This document shows positions 9,188-17,333 of a stretch of DNA of 64,000 bases, piece after piece. Both the position numbers and the translations under genes were made by a program. Origin of the DNA: Streptomyces alboniger (lineage in GTDB: Bacteria; Actinomycetota; Actinomycetes; Streptomycetales; Streptomycetaceae); assembly GCF_008704395.1 (NCBI RefSeq), contig NZ_CP023695.1:7130001-7194000 (forward strand), written 5' to 3'. The notes under the pieces are model-generated. The model saw nothing but the letters and a program-made list of their open reading frames with translations, was not told where the DNA came from and did no database searches. Numbering within the stretch: the first letter of the stretch is position 1; each line of letters opens with the position of its first letter.

Positions 9188-10123
9188 ATGCTCGATGTCC
9201 GTCGTCTTCATCTGCTCCGCGAACTGCACCGGCGGGGCACCATCGCCGCCGTGGCCGAAGCACTGACCTTCACCGCGTCCGCCGTCTCCCAGCAGCTGGG
9301 GGTGCTGGAAAGGGAGGCAGGCGTCCCCCTGCTGGAACGCAGCGGCAGGCGCGTGGTCCTCACGCCCGCGGGCCGCTCCCTCGTCGCGCACGCCGACGCG
9401 GTGCTGAACCGCCTCGAACAGGCGGTCGCCGAGCTGGCCGGGGCGCGGGACGGCATCGGCGGGCCGCTGCGGATCGGGACGTTCCCCTCCGGTGGCCACA
9501 CCATCGTTCCGGCCGCGCTGGCCGAACTGGCGCGCCGGCACCCTGCGTTGGAGCCGATGGTGCGGGAGATCGACTCCGCGCGCGTCTCCGACGGTCTGCG
9601 GGCCGGTGAACTGGACGTGGCCCTCGTCCATGACTACGACTTCGTCCCCGCGACCCCGGATACGACCGTGGACGAGGTGCCGCTGCTCGAAGAGCCGATG
9701 TACCTCGTCACCTGTGCCGGGAGCGACGCCACGACCACGGGCACGACAGCGGACGCCGCCCGCGGGGACACGCTGGCAGCGCTGCTCGGGCCCCGCGCCG
9801 AGGTTCCGTGGATCACCGCGCGGGACGGCACGACGGGTCACGCGATGGCCGTACGCGCCTGCCAGGCCGCCGGGTTCCAGCCCAGGATCCGCCACCAGGT
9901 CAACGACTTCCGCACCGTGCTGGCGCTGGTCGCCGCCGGACAAGGGGCCGGGTTCGTGCCGGAGATGGCCGCCCTGCCGAGCCCCGCGGGCGTGGAGTTG
10001 ACGGAATTGCCGCTGTTCCGTCGCTCGAAGGTCGCCTTCCGCGCGGGCGGCGGCGCCCATCCGGCGATCGCCGCTTTCGTGGCCGCGGCGACGACGGCGG
10101 TCGGCCGCATGGCGGGTTCATGA
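9188..10123 (+). CDS. LysR-family transcriptional regulator, divergent from the DapA-like gene
   Basis: A 311-residue LysR protein. The N-terminal HTH is IAAVAEALTFTASAVSQQLGVLE, followed by an effector domain with RIGTFPSGGHTIVPAAL and a C-terminal VNDFRTVLALVAAGQGAGFVP motif. It diverges from the DapA-like aldolase with only 71 bp between start codons, so it probably controls that gene and itself. TAAGCT lies 5 nt before the ATG, consistent with leaderless translation. Confidence 0.9.
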   Translation: MLDVRRLHLLRELHRRGTIAAVAEALTFTASAVSQQLGVLEREAGVPLLERSGRRVVLTPAGRSLVAHADAVLNRLEQAVAELAGARDGIGGPLRIGTFPSGGHTIVPAALAELARRHPALEPMVREIDSARVSDGLRAGELDVALVHDYDFVPATPDTTVDEVPLLEEPMYLVTCAGSDATTTGTTADAARGDTLAALLGPRAEVPWITARDGTTGHAMAVRACQAAGFQPRIRHQVNDFRTVLALVAAGQGAGFVPEMAALPSPAGVELTELPLFRRSKVAFRAGGGAHPAIAAFVAAATTAVGRMAGS

Positions 10124-10585
10124 GGGCACGGCATTTCCGGCCGGACTCCTGAGGGAGACGGCCGGCGTCGGTCGGCCCCGGGCAATCCGCTACGGCCCCA
10201 CAGCCGTTGGCCTGGACGCCCGGTCGGCGGAACGGCCGTACACTCGGGCTCATGGGTCACATGGGTTCCACGAGGCAGCGCCGGCAGCGGGCCGCCTCGG
10301 ACCCGCGCCCGCGCGTCGTCGCTCCGGCGGGCGCCGCCCGCGCCGGAACACCCCGGGCCCGGCGCATCGCCCTGCACGAGCACGGCTAGCGATCCGCGCA
10401 CAGGCCGAGCCGCGTGCGTCTCCACGCCGCGCGCCCGCCCCCCCCGGCCGAGAGCCGTCCCACACAGCCACGCCGGGCGGTCCCCGCTCCCGCTCCACCT
10501 CACCACAGCAGCCCTCCGGCCCCCGCCGGTGCTGCCGCCTGGCTGTGACCGCACCACCGGGTCGCGCCACCTCGAAGGGATCTTT
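10124..10585. other. 462-bp gap between the LysR gene and the MurE-like gene
   Basis: No convincing long coding frame is seen on either strand. It contains a promoter-like TACACT at 10239-10244 with a 45-codon frame starting 8 nt later (listed separately), and a C-rich stretch at 10430-10550. It presumably carries the promoter and leader of the MurE-like gene, whose ribosome binding site GAAGGGA is at 10574-10580. Confidence 0.5.
10252..10389 (+). CDS. Possible small basic protein, 45 aa
   Basis: The frame starts MGHMGSTRQRRQRA and is rich in Arg and Ala. A TACACT hexamer 8 nt upstream would give a leaderless start. I recognise no family. High GC content makes such short frames common by chance, so this is a weak call supported mainly by the promoter-like element. 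Confidence 0.3.
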   Translation: MGHMGSTRQRRQRAASDPRPRVVAPAGAARAGTPRARRIALHEHG

Positions 10586-12088
10586 GTGAAGCTGAGCGAC
10601 TTGCTGGACGGACAGAATTGTCATGTACTCCACGGTGACCTGAGCGGGACGGTGATCACTGCGGGCGTGACCTTCGATGTCGACCGGGTCATGCCCGGTT
10701 CCGTCTTCGTCGCGGTGCCCGGACACCGGGAGGGCGGCCCCGGAGCCGTGACGGCCGCGTTCGCCCGCGGAGCCGCCGCCGTACTCGTCGAGGGGACGGA
10801 TCCGGCGCTCGCCGCGACGCCGTGGCCCGCGGGCAGGTGCGCCGTGCGGGTGCCGGACACCCGACGGACGGCCGCGGTCGTGGCCGCCCGCTACTACGGC
10901 GACCCGGGTCGGGGCATGGACATGGTGGCGATCACCGGCACCAACGGCAAGACGTCGGTGTCGTACATGGTCGAATCCGTCCTGCGGATCTCCGCGGGGG
11001 CGAGAACGGGAGTCATCGGGACGGCCGGCAGCCGGATCGGCGACGAGCTGATCCCGATGCCGCACTCGGTGCTCACCACCCCGGAGTCGCCCGACTTGCA
11101 GTACCTGCTGGGCTTTATGCGCGACCGCGCGACCACCAGCGTGGTCCTGGAGGCCACCTCGATGGCGTTGCTGAACCACCGCGTGGACCGGACGTTCATC
11201 GACGTCGGGGTGTTCACCAATCTGACGCAGGACCACCTGGACGACCACGGCACGATGGCCAACTACCGGGACGCCAAGCTCCGGTTGTTCCAGGGCCTGT
11301 GCCGGCGCGCGGTCGTGAACGCCGACGACCCCATAGGCGCAGGGATCGAAGCGCTGATGCCGGGCGCGGTGACCACGTACGCCCTCGACACGCCCGCCGA
11401 CTACCGGGCGACCGACCTCGTCGCGAGCGCCTCGGGTACGCGGTTCACCCTGCACCACGGCGGGCGCGCCCACCCGGCGTCGATACCGTTCCCCGGGCGG
11501 TACTCCGTGGCCAACGCCCTCGCGACGCTGGCCGCCTGCCACGTCCTCGGGCACGAGTTGGACGCCCTTATCGCCGCACTCGGTCAAATGCCGCCAGTGC
11601 CCGGCCGGTTCGAACGCTTCGAGACCCGGCAGGGCACCTCCGTGGTCGTGGACTACGCCCATTCCCCGGACTCCCTCGACAAGGTCCTGTCCGCCATCCG
11701 CGGCTACACGCGCGGCCGGGTGATCACCGTCTTCGGCTGCGGCGGCGACCGGGACACCACCAAGCGGGCCGACATGGGCAGGATCGCCGGGGCCCACTCC
11801 GACCTGTGCGTCGTGACCTCGGACAACCCCCGCAACGAGGACCCGGAGGCCATCCTGGACCAGATCGTCCCCGGTCTCGCCGCGACAGGAACGCCGTTCG
11901 AGCGCCTCGTCGACCGTCGCGAGGCCATTGCCTTCGCACTGTCGGCGGCGGGCCCCGAGGACACCGTCCTCGTCGCGGGCAAGGGCAGTGAACCGCACCA
12001 GACCGTCCGCGAGGAACTGCTTCCGTTCAGCGACATGGCCGTCGTACGCGAACTCGCCCTGGGCGCGGGCCAGTTGTCGAGGCGGTAG
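10586..12088 (+). CDS. MurE-type Mur ligase (UDP-MurNAc-L-Ala-D-Glu:diamino acid ligase family)
   Basis: A 500-residue protein starting at GTG 10586 with GAAGGGA 5 nt upstream. The N-terminal UDP-binding domain has VMPGSVFVAVPG. The ATP loop is ITGTNGKTS with Lys122, followed by ATSMAL and NLTQDHLDDHG. YRDAKLRLF holds the candidate carbamoylated Lys. The C-terminal domain has VVDYAHSPDSLDKVL, FGCGGDRDTTKR and DNPRNEDP, the DNPR motif typical of diaminopimelate-adding MurE. It is not in a division/cell-wall cluster here, as the chromosomal dcw murE would be, so it is probably a second, specialised MurE. Roles in peptidoglycan modification or in an unseen pathway remain possible. Confidence 0.85.
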   Translation: MKLSDLLDGQNCHVLHGDLSGTVITAGVTFDVDRVMPGSVFVAVPGHREGGPGAVTAAFARGAAAVLVEGTDPALAATPWPAGRCAVRVPDTRRTAAVVAARYYGDPGRGMDMVAITGTNGKTSVSYMVESVLRISAGARTGVIGTAGSRIGDELIPMPHSVLTTPESPDLQYLLGFMRDRATTSVVLEATSMALLNHRVDRTFIDVGVFTNLTQDHLDDHGTMANYRDAKLRLFQGLCRRAVVNADDPIGAGIEALMPGAVTTYALDTPADYRATDLVASASGTRFTLHHGGRAHPASIPFPGRYSVANALATLAACHVLGHELDALIAALGQMPPVPGRFERFETRQGTSVVVDYAHSPDSLDKVLSAIRGYTRGRVITVFGCGGDRDTTKRADMGRIAGAHSDLCVVTSDNPRNEDPEAILDQIVPGLAATGTPFERLVDRREAIAFALSAAGPEDTVLVAGKGSEPHQTVREELLPFSDMAVVRELALGAGQLSRR

Positions 12089-12097
12089 CCCGGCGGG

Positions 12098-13072
12098 CTA
12101 CGCACGGCACTCCCGCTCCCGATGACCGGGACCGCTGAGCAGGTCGACCCGCCGGCCCTCGCTCTCCCTGAGGACGTACAGGGTGCCGTGTCCGGGCGTC
12201 CAGTCGCGCGGGACGAGGAAGACGCGGTCTCCGGAGACGTGGAACAGGCGCAGCCCGGCGTACTCGTACGCGTACTGGCTGCCCTTCTCCGTGACGCGGC
12301 GGAAGCAGCTGCCGCCGCCGCGGATCATCAGGTCCTTCTCGCTGAGGACGGCGACGACGGGAAAGTCACTGCGGACGGTCCGCTCGGTCAGCTCCGCCCG
12401 GCCCCGGCCCGCGATCTGCGCGTACGCCGACACGGCCCAGAACAGGGACAGCACGCAGACGAACAGGGTGAGCCCCCACAGCCGCAGGTCGCGGCGTTCG
12501 CGGGTGCGGGCATAGGCGTTGAGCGCGAGGCCGCCGATCGCGGTGAGCGGCAGCAGCAGGTCGAACAGCCACGGGTCGAGCGGATACAGCGGTACGAGGA
12601 CGAGTGGCACCGTCCAGGCGAACCGCAGTACGCGGACGGCACGGGCGATCCGTTCCGGTTCGCTCACCGCCCAGCGGTGCAGCCCGAGCGCGCCGAGGGC
12701 GGCGCCCGCGGTGAGCCAAGCGGGCATGTAGAGGGCGCCGACGCTCCGTAGCAGATAGTCGCTGGTGGAGAGGTGGAAGACGGTGTCGCGCAACCCGAGC
12801 GCCTTGGTCTCGGCGTCGGTGCTCGCCCAGCCGAAGTAGAAGAGGACGGCCGTGAGGAGCGTGACGAGGGACCCCGCGGCTCCGACGATCTCGACCCAGC
12901 CGACGGCCGGGGCCGGGCTGCCGGGGGCCGGCCGGACGGGGAGGGGCGGGGGAGGGGGCTCCGTGTCCGGTTCGGGGGCTCCGGGCTCGGGGTCCCGTGG
13001 GGTGGGGTCGGAGCCGGGTTCAGGGCCGGGCTCCGGGGCGGGGTGCGGTGATGGTCTCGGGGGACCGCTCAT
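12098..13072 (-). CDS. Five-pass membrane protein with proline-rich N-terminus, unknown function
   Basis: A 324-residue protein. Residues 1-50 are a Pro/Glu/Asp-rich cytoplasmic tail (PEPGPEPGSDPTP). About five hydrophobic helices follow, including EIVGAAGSLVTLLTAVLFYF and WGLTLFVCVLSLFWAVSAY. The C-terminal soluble domain is about 100 residues with two cysteines, in GGGSCFRRV and near the end. Its ATG overlaps the stop of the upstream gene at 13069 (ATGA), so the two are translationally coupled and likely partners. I do not recognise a characterised family. Confidence 0.75.
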   Translation of the reverse strand: MSGPPRPSPHPAPEPGPEPGSDPTPRDPEPGAPEPDTEPPPPPLPVRPAPGSPAPAVGWVEIVGAAGSLVTLLTAVLFYFGWASTDAETKALGLRDTVFHLSTSDYLLRSVGALYMPAWLTAGAALGALGLHRWAVSEPERIARAVRVLRFAWTVPLVLVPLYPLDPWLFDLLLPLTAIGGLALNAYARTRERRDLRLWGLTLFVCVLSLFWAVSAYAQIAGRGRAELTERTVRSDFPVVAVLSEKDLMIRGGGSCFRRVTEKGSQYAYEYAGLRLFHVSGDRVFLVPRDWTPGHGTLYVLRESEGRRVDLLSGPGHRERECRA

Positions 13073-14268
13073 GGGGTCGCGTCCGGCGGGGCGGGTGGAG
13101 AGCCGGGTGACGACATGCGGGCGGATACCGACGGGCTCGGCCCCGAGGGGTTGGGCGGCGAGCCGACCCCGGACCAGTCGATGACGACCGCCGCGTTCTT
13201 GACGAGCCTGGTCCCGTCGCGCGTCACGAGGGTCACGTCGACCGATGTCGGACGGCGTCCTTCGAAGCCGTCCGCGCCCGGCAGGTCGACGATGAGCAAT
13301 GCGTCCTTGCAGCACTTGGCACCATCGTCCGCATCGCCGAAGGGCTTCAGGACGATCGGTTTCGCCAGTTCATCGGCGCGCAGTTCGACGCTGCTCGGCC
13401 AGTCGGGCCACGTGCCGCTGAGGTGGATCGTTCCGCCGGGTCCGACGCTGTCCTCCGAGACGGAGAGCCGGTTCTCGCAGGCCCTGGTGGCCGAGGGGGC
13501 GGGACGCAGCACCACTCGTTCGCCGGGATGCTGCCGGTAGTAGGCGACGAAGCGTCGCAGGACCCCGAAGGCGTCCTCGTCCTTGCACAGCTCACTGACG
13601 CCGCTGGGCCGGTAGCCGGAGGCCCGCAGCCGGGCCTCCGCCTTCGTCGCGATACTCAGCCCGTCCCGCTCGCCCCGCGCCGCCTTGCAGATTCCCGCCA
13701 GCCCCTCGATCACCCGCCAGGCCTCGGGGCTCGCCCTGTTGCCCGTCTGCTGGGCGGGGTCGGTGGCGATTTCGTACGGCTTCCGGCACTCGCCGCGCTG
13801 GAGGTCGTCGTACACGCTGTCGGGTTCTGGAGTGATGTCCGTGTTGGGTGACTTCGGGCCCCAGGGGAGCCAGCCGGGTGGGTTTCCGCCGCCTTTTCCG
13901 TCGCCTTTCCCGCTGCCTGTTCCGGCGCTGTCGCCCTTGCCGTTCCTGCTTCCGCTGCCGTTGCTCTTCCCGTGCTTGCCGCCGTCGCCCTCCCCGTCGG
14001 ATCCGCCCGTCTGCCACGCCTCGCCCGTCGTGCCGCTTCCGCCCGAGCCGCTCCCTCCGCCCGCTCCGCTCCCGCCCGTGGCACCCGTAGCACCGCCGTC
14101 GGCGCCCGAGCCGCCGCTCACGCCGTCGCCGCCGCCTCCCCGCGCCCCGTCCTCGGGTGAGGCCAGCCCTCGCACCCCGAAGAACAGCCCCACGACCAGG
14201 ACGAACCCCACGACGGCGAAGGCCCATGCCGGCACCCGAACGGTGCCCGAGCCGAAGCGAACAGCCAT
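13069..14268 (-). CDS. Membrane-anchored protein with long Gly/Ser-rich linker, unknown function
   Basis: A 399-residue protein. One transmembrane segment (about residues 12-31, WAFAVVGFVLVVGLFFGV) is followed by roughly 90 residues of Gly/Ser/Lys-rich low complexity. The extracytoplasmic domain begins near GWLPWGPKSPNTD and contains several cysteines (GECRKPY, GICKAA, SELCKDED, ACENRL, AKCCKDAL). The flexible spacer suggests the folded domain is held beyond the peptidoglycan. Start ATG 14268 follows GGGGG. It is coupled to the five-pass membrane protein by a 4-nt overlap. No known domain is recognised. Confidence 0.75.
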   Translation of the reverse strand: MAVRFGSGTVRVPAWAFAVVGFVLVVGLFFGVRGLASPEDGARGGGGDGVSGGSGADGGATGATGGSGAGGGSGSGGSGTTGEAWQTGGSDGEGDGGKHGKSNGSGSRNGKGDSAGTGSGKGDGKGGGNPPGWLPWGPKSPNTDITPEPDSVYDDLQRGECRKPYEIATDPAQQTGNRASPEAWRVIEGLAGICKAARGERDGLSIATKAEARLRASGYRPSGVSELCKDEDAFGVLRRFVAYYRQHPGERVVLRPAPSATRACENRLSVSEDSVGPGGTIHLSGTWPDWPSSVELRADELAKPIVLKPFGDADDGAKCCKDALLIVDLPGADGFEGRRPTSVDVTLVTRDGTRLVKNAAVVIDWSGVGSPPNPSGPSPSVSARMSSPGSPPAPPDATP

Positions 14269-14352
14269 GACGACACCCCCGTCTCGCCTGCCCACATCAT
14301 GGGCCTGGGCGGCGGGGCCGGGAATACCTCGCGTACGACGGGCTGCGGTACG

Positions 14353-14823
14353 TCAGGCGCGTTCCTCCCGGGCCTCGACCGTGACGTAGACGACCGGAGA
14401 GACGGCACCGCCGCCGGTGACGCGCAGGGCGTTGCGTCCCTCGATGCCGAGTACGACCCGCATGGAGTACGTCCCCTGGGGCGTCGTGCGCACCGAGGCG
14501 GGCAGGTCCACCCAGCGCGTGCCCTGCTGCTGTTGCAGGGAGACGGGGGTGCCGGGCGGCAGATGCCGGCTCGCGCCGAAGACGCGGAACTCCTGCGCGG
14601 CCCGCACACTGCTCACGGACGTCTGCGCGGTGAGCGTCGGCAGCGGGGCCTCGTCCGCGGCCCTCGGCGCCTCCACGGCCTGCGCCGCGACCGCGGCCGG
14701 TCGTGGTGTCGCGGCCGTCCGTGGTGTCGCGGAGGTCATGTCCGCCGCCGGTCCGAGAAGCACGGCGAGGGCCGCGAATCCGGAGAGCGAGGCGGTGTGC
14801 TTGGCGCGGTTCGTGATGTTCAA
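14353..14823 (-). CDS. Small secreted protein, unknown function
   Basis: A 156-residue protein with an N-terminal export signal (TASLSGFAALAVLLGPAA), an Ala/Pro-rich spacer, and a C-terminal region of alternating beta character (PLPTLTAQTSVSSVRAAQEF, then YVTVEAREE) that could form an Ig-like or MG2-like sandwich. No cysteines or catalytic motifs are visible. It lies between the membrane-anchored pair and the cation exporter on the same strand but with gaps on both sides, so co-transcription is uncertain. Confidence 0.65.
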   Translation of the reverse strand: MNITNRAKHTASLSGFAALAVLLGPAADMTSATPRTAATPRPAAVAAQAVEAPRAADEAPLPTLTAQTSVSSVRAAQEFRVFGASRHLPPGTPVSLQQQQGTRWVDLPASVRTTPQGTYSMRVVLGIEGRNALRVTGGGAVSPVVYVTVEAREERA

Positions 14824-14880
14824 TGTGCCGTTCCTGTCCGGTCGGGGAGTCGGTCGTATCGGTCGTACGGCTGGTGCGGG

Positions 14881-15807
14881 CTAGAGATGCAGCGCTCCGC
14901 CCTCCTCCGCGTGTCCCTCGGGCTCCAGCTGGAGCGTCGAGTGGGCCACGTCGAAGTGGCCGGCGACGCATCGCTGGAGCCGCGCGAGGAGGGCTCCGTA
15001 ACCGCTCGCGAGGGCGGCGTCCGTGACCACCACATGCGCGGTGAGCACCGGCATCCCCGAGGTGACCGTCCATCCGTGCAGGTCGTGCACGGCGACGACG
15101 CCCGGCTCCGCGAGGAGGTGGCGCCGTACCTCCCCGAGGTCGACGTCCTGCGGGGTCGCCTCCAGGAGCACGTGGACGGAGTCCCGCAGCAGCCCGTACG
15201 CGCGCGGCACGATCAGCACCCCGATGACGATCGAGGCGATCGGGTCGGCGGCCTGCCACCCCGTGAACAGGATGATCAGGCCGCCCACGATGACGGCGAC
15301 CGAGCCGAGCGCGTCCCCGAGGACCTCCAGGTAGGCGCCCCGCAGATTGAGGCTCTTCTCCTTGGCGTCCCGCAGCAGCCACAGGCCCGCCAGATTGGCG
15401 AGGAGCCCACCGACCGCGACCGCGAACATCAGGCCGCCCTTGACCTCCACGGGCTCGCTGAACCGGCCGATCGCCGACCACAGGACCCAGACGAAGATGG
15501 CGACGAGGAGCAGCGCGTTGAGGACCGCCGAGAAGATCTCCACCCGGTAGAACCCGAACGTGCGCCGCGGCGTCGGCGCGCGCTGGGCGAGGGTGATGGC
15601 GCCGAGGGCGAGGGAGACGCCGACCGCGTCGGTCAGGCTGTGCGCGGCGTCGGCGAGGAGCGCGAGGCTGCCGGACAGGAGCGCGCCGATCACCTGGATG
15701 ACGGTGATCGAGGTGCTGATGCCGATGGTCCACAGCAGTCGGTTGCGATACGTCCCGCTGAGCGTGCCGCCCGTCGTCGCGGCGGACGGGCCGTGGTCGT
15801 GCCCCAT
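14881..15807 (-). CDS. Cation diffusion facilitator family transporter (CzcD/ZitB-like)
   Basis: A 308-residue six-helix exporter of divalent metal ions by proton antiport. The N-terminus has a short His motif (MGHDHGP). Helix II carries LADAAHSLTDAVG, with the HxxxD zinc site in the A-site arrangement, and helix V carries EVLGDALGSVAVI. The C-terminal cytoplasmic ferredoxin-like domain contains VHDLHGWTVTSGMPVLTAHV. Zinc is the most likely substrate, but cobalt, cadmium or iron cannot be excluded. No metal-responsive regulator is adjacent. Confidence 0.92.
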   Translation of the reverse strand: MGHDHGPSAATTGGTLSGTYRNRLLWTIGISTSITVIQVIGALLSGSLALLADAAHSLTDAVGVSLALGAITLAQRAPTPRRTFGFYRVEIFSAVLNALLLVAIFVWVLWSAIGRFSEPVEVKGGLMFAVAVGGLLANLAGLWLLRDAKEKSLNLRGAYLEVLGDALGSVAVIVGGLIILFTGWQAADPIASIVIGVLIVPRAYGLLRDSVHVLLEATPQDVDLGEVRRHLLAEPGVVAVHDLHGWTVTSGMPVLTAHVVVTDAALASGYGALLARLQRCVAGHFDVAHSTLQLEPEGHAEEGGALHL

Positions 15808-15867
15808 GCCCGCGAGTGGATCATGCAGGCCCGCGGGCCGCCACTCGGTGCGCCCTCGGTGTCCGGC

Positions 15868-16959
15868 TCAGCGCACCCGTGGCGGTGTCGAGACGTCCCG
15901 CTGGTGGGGGATGCCGAGCGGGGGCGGCAGCTCGCCCTGGTGAACGGTGACCGTGCGGGCCGGTGCGGGGACCCGGATGCCCTCGGCGCGGTAGCGCTGG
16001 TGCAGGCGCTTGATGAACTCGTGCTTGATCCGGTACTGGTCGCTGAACTCGCCGACGCCCAGGATCACCGTGAAGCTGATCCGCGAGTCGCCGAACGTGT
16101 GGAAGCGGACGGCCGCCTCGTGGTCGGGGACCGCGCCCGTGATGTCCTTCATCACCTCGTCCACGACCTCGGTCGTGACCCGCTCGACCTGCTCCAGGTC
16201 ACTGTCGTAGCTGACCCCGGCCTGCACCATGATCGACAGCTCCTGCTCGGGGCGGCTGTAGTTGGTCATGTTGGTGCTCGCCAGCTTGGCGTTGGGGATG
16301 ATCACGAGGTTGTTGGAGAGCTGGCGCACCGTGGTGTTGCGCCAGTTGATGTCCACCACATAGCCCTCCTCGCCGCTGCTCAGCTGGATGTAGTCGCCGG
16401 GCTGCACCGTCTTCGCCGCGAGGATGTGGACGCCCGCGAAGAGGTTGGCGAGGGTGTCCTGGAGCGCGAGGGCGACGGCGAGACCGCCCACGCCGAGCGC
16501 GGTGAGCAGCGGGGCGATGGAGATGCCGAGGGTTTGCAGGACGACGAGGAACCCCATCGCGAGAACGACGACCCGCGTGATGTTCACGAAGATGGTGGCC
16601 GACCCCGCCACTCCGGAGCGTGACTGCGCCAGGGCCCTGACGAGGCCGGTGACGATCCGCGCCGTCGTCAGCGTCGCCGCGAGGATGAGCAGCGCCGTCA
16701 GCGTCATGGTGACGTTGCGTCCGGTCCGCGGGGTGAGCGGCAGCGCGCCCGCCGCGGCGGCGAGCCCGGCGGTGATGGCCGCGCAGGGCACGAGGGTGCG
16801 CAGCGCGTCGACGATGACGTCGTCACCGTTCCACCGCGTCCGGCTCGCCCGCTCGCCCAGCCAGCGCAGCAGGGTCCGCAGCAGCAGCCCGGCCCCGACG
16901 CCGGCGACCACCGCGATCCCGGCCACGATCCAGTCGTGCAGTGTGAGCGCACGGGTCAT
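15868..16959 (-). CDS. MscS-family mechanosensitive channel
   Basis: A 363-residue membrane protein. Several N-terminal helices lead into the MscS pore helix and beta domain: LGVGGLAVALALQDTLANLFAGVHI, then KTVQPGDYIQL, GYVVDINWRNTTVRQL and VIIPNAKLASTNMTNYSRP. The C-terminal vestibule domain ends with IKRLHQRYRAEGIRVPAPARTV. It would release solutes on hypo-osmotic shock. It lies downstream of no obvious partner, and its own leader is 16960-17040. Confidence 0.92.
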   Translation of the reverse strand: MTRALTLHDWIVAGIAVVAGVGAGLLLRTLLRWLGERASRTRWNGDDVIVDALRTLVPCAAITAGLAAAAGALPLTPRTGRNVTMTLTALLILAATLTTARIVTGLVRALAQSRSGVAGSATIFVNITRVVVLAMGFLVVLQTLGISIAPLLTALGVGGLAVALALQDTLANLFAGVHILAAKTVQPGDYIQLSSGEEGYVVDINWRNTTVRQLSNNLVIIPNAKLASTNMTNYSRPEQELSIMVQAGVSYDSDLEQVERVTTEVVDEVMKDITGAVPDHEAAVRFHTFGDSRISFTVILGVGEFSDQYRIKHEFIKRLHQRYRAEGIRVPAPARTVTVHQGELPPPLGIPHQRDVSTPPRVR

Positions 16960-17333
16960 CAGTTCACCCCCGCCGTACGGAAAACGGGCGCCTGCACGCT
17001 GCGTATGTGATGTGTCGTCACCTTGTGATACCTGCTCGATTCCGGGGGTTCGGTCACGCCGGAGCCGGGGAGCGGCCCGGCGCGGACGTCATCCTGCCCC
17101 ATCCGTGTCCAGCAGGCGCGCATACCCCCACCTGGATCTTCACAGACCGGTCACCTCTGTCAACCGGTCGGCCGTGACGCGGTGTCAGAGGTGGCGATGG
17201 CATGAATATCGCGGATGCTGGTACTCGACGCGTTTGCGGGAACTCTTCCCGTAGGGCGTCGAGTCCGGTGAGTCGTTCCGTTGGGCGTCGAGTCCGGTGA
17301 ATCGTCGATTTCTGCGAGCGGAAGCGGTTGAGC
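16960..17333. other. 374-bp divergent intergenic region (MscS channel / amidinotransferase)
   Basis: No convincing gene is seen. The left part is the MscS upstream region. The right part (17223-17305) contains a nested hairpin and a 23-bp near-direct repeat, listed separately. Confidence 0.6.
17223..17305 (+). promoter_or_regulatory. Structured leader: nested inverted repeats and direct repeat upstream of the amidinotransferase
   Basis: ACTCGACGC (17223-17231) is complementary to GCGTCGAGT at 17256-17264 and again at 17285-17293. Inside the first pair, CGGGAA (17237-17242) pairs with TTCCCG (17246-17251) around a CTC loop. GGGCGTCGAGTCCGGTGA is repeated at 17254 and 17283, 29 bp apart. Two alternative stems sharing one left arm are therefore possible, an attenuator-like layout ending 29 nt before the start codon. 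It could alternatively be a protein-binding site. Confidence 0.5.
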
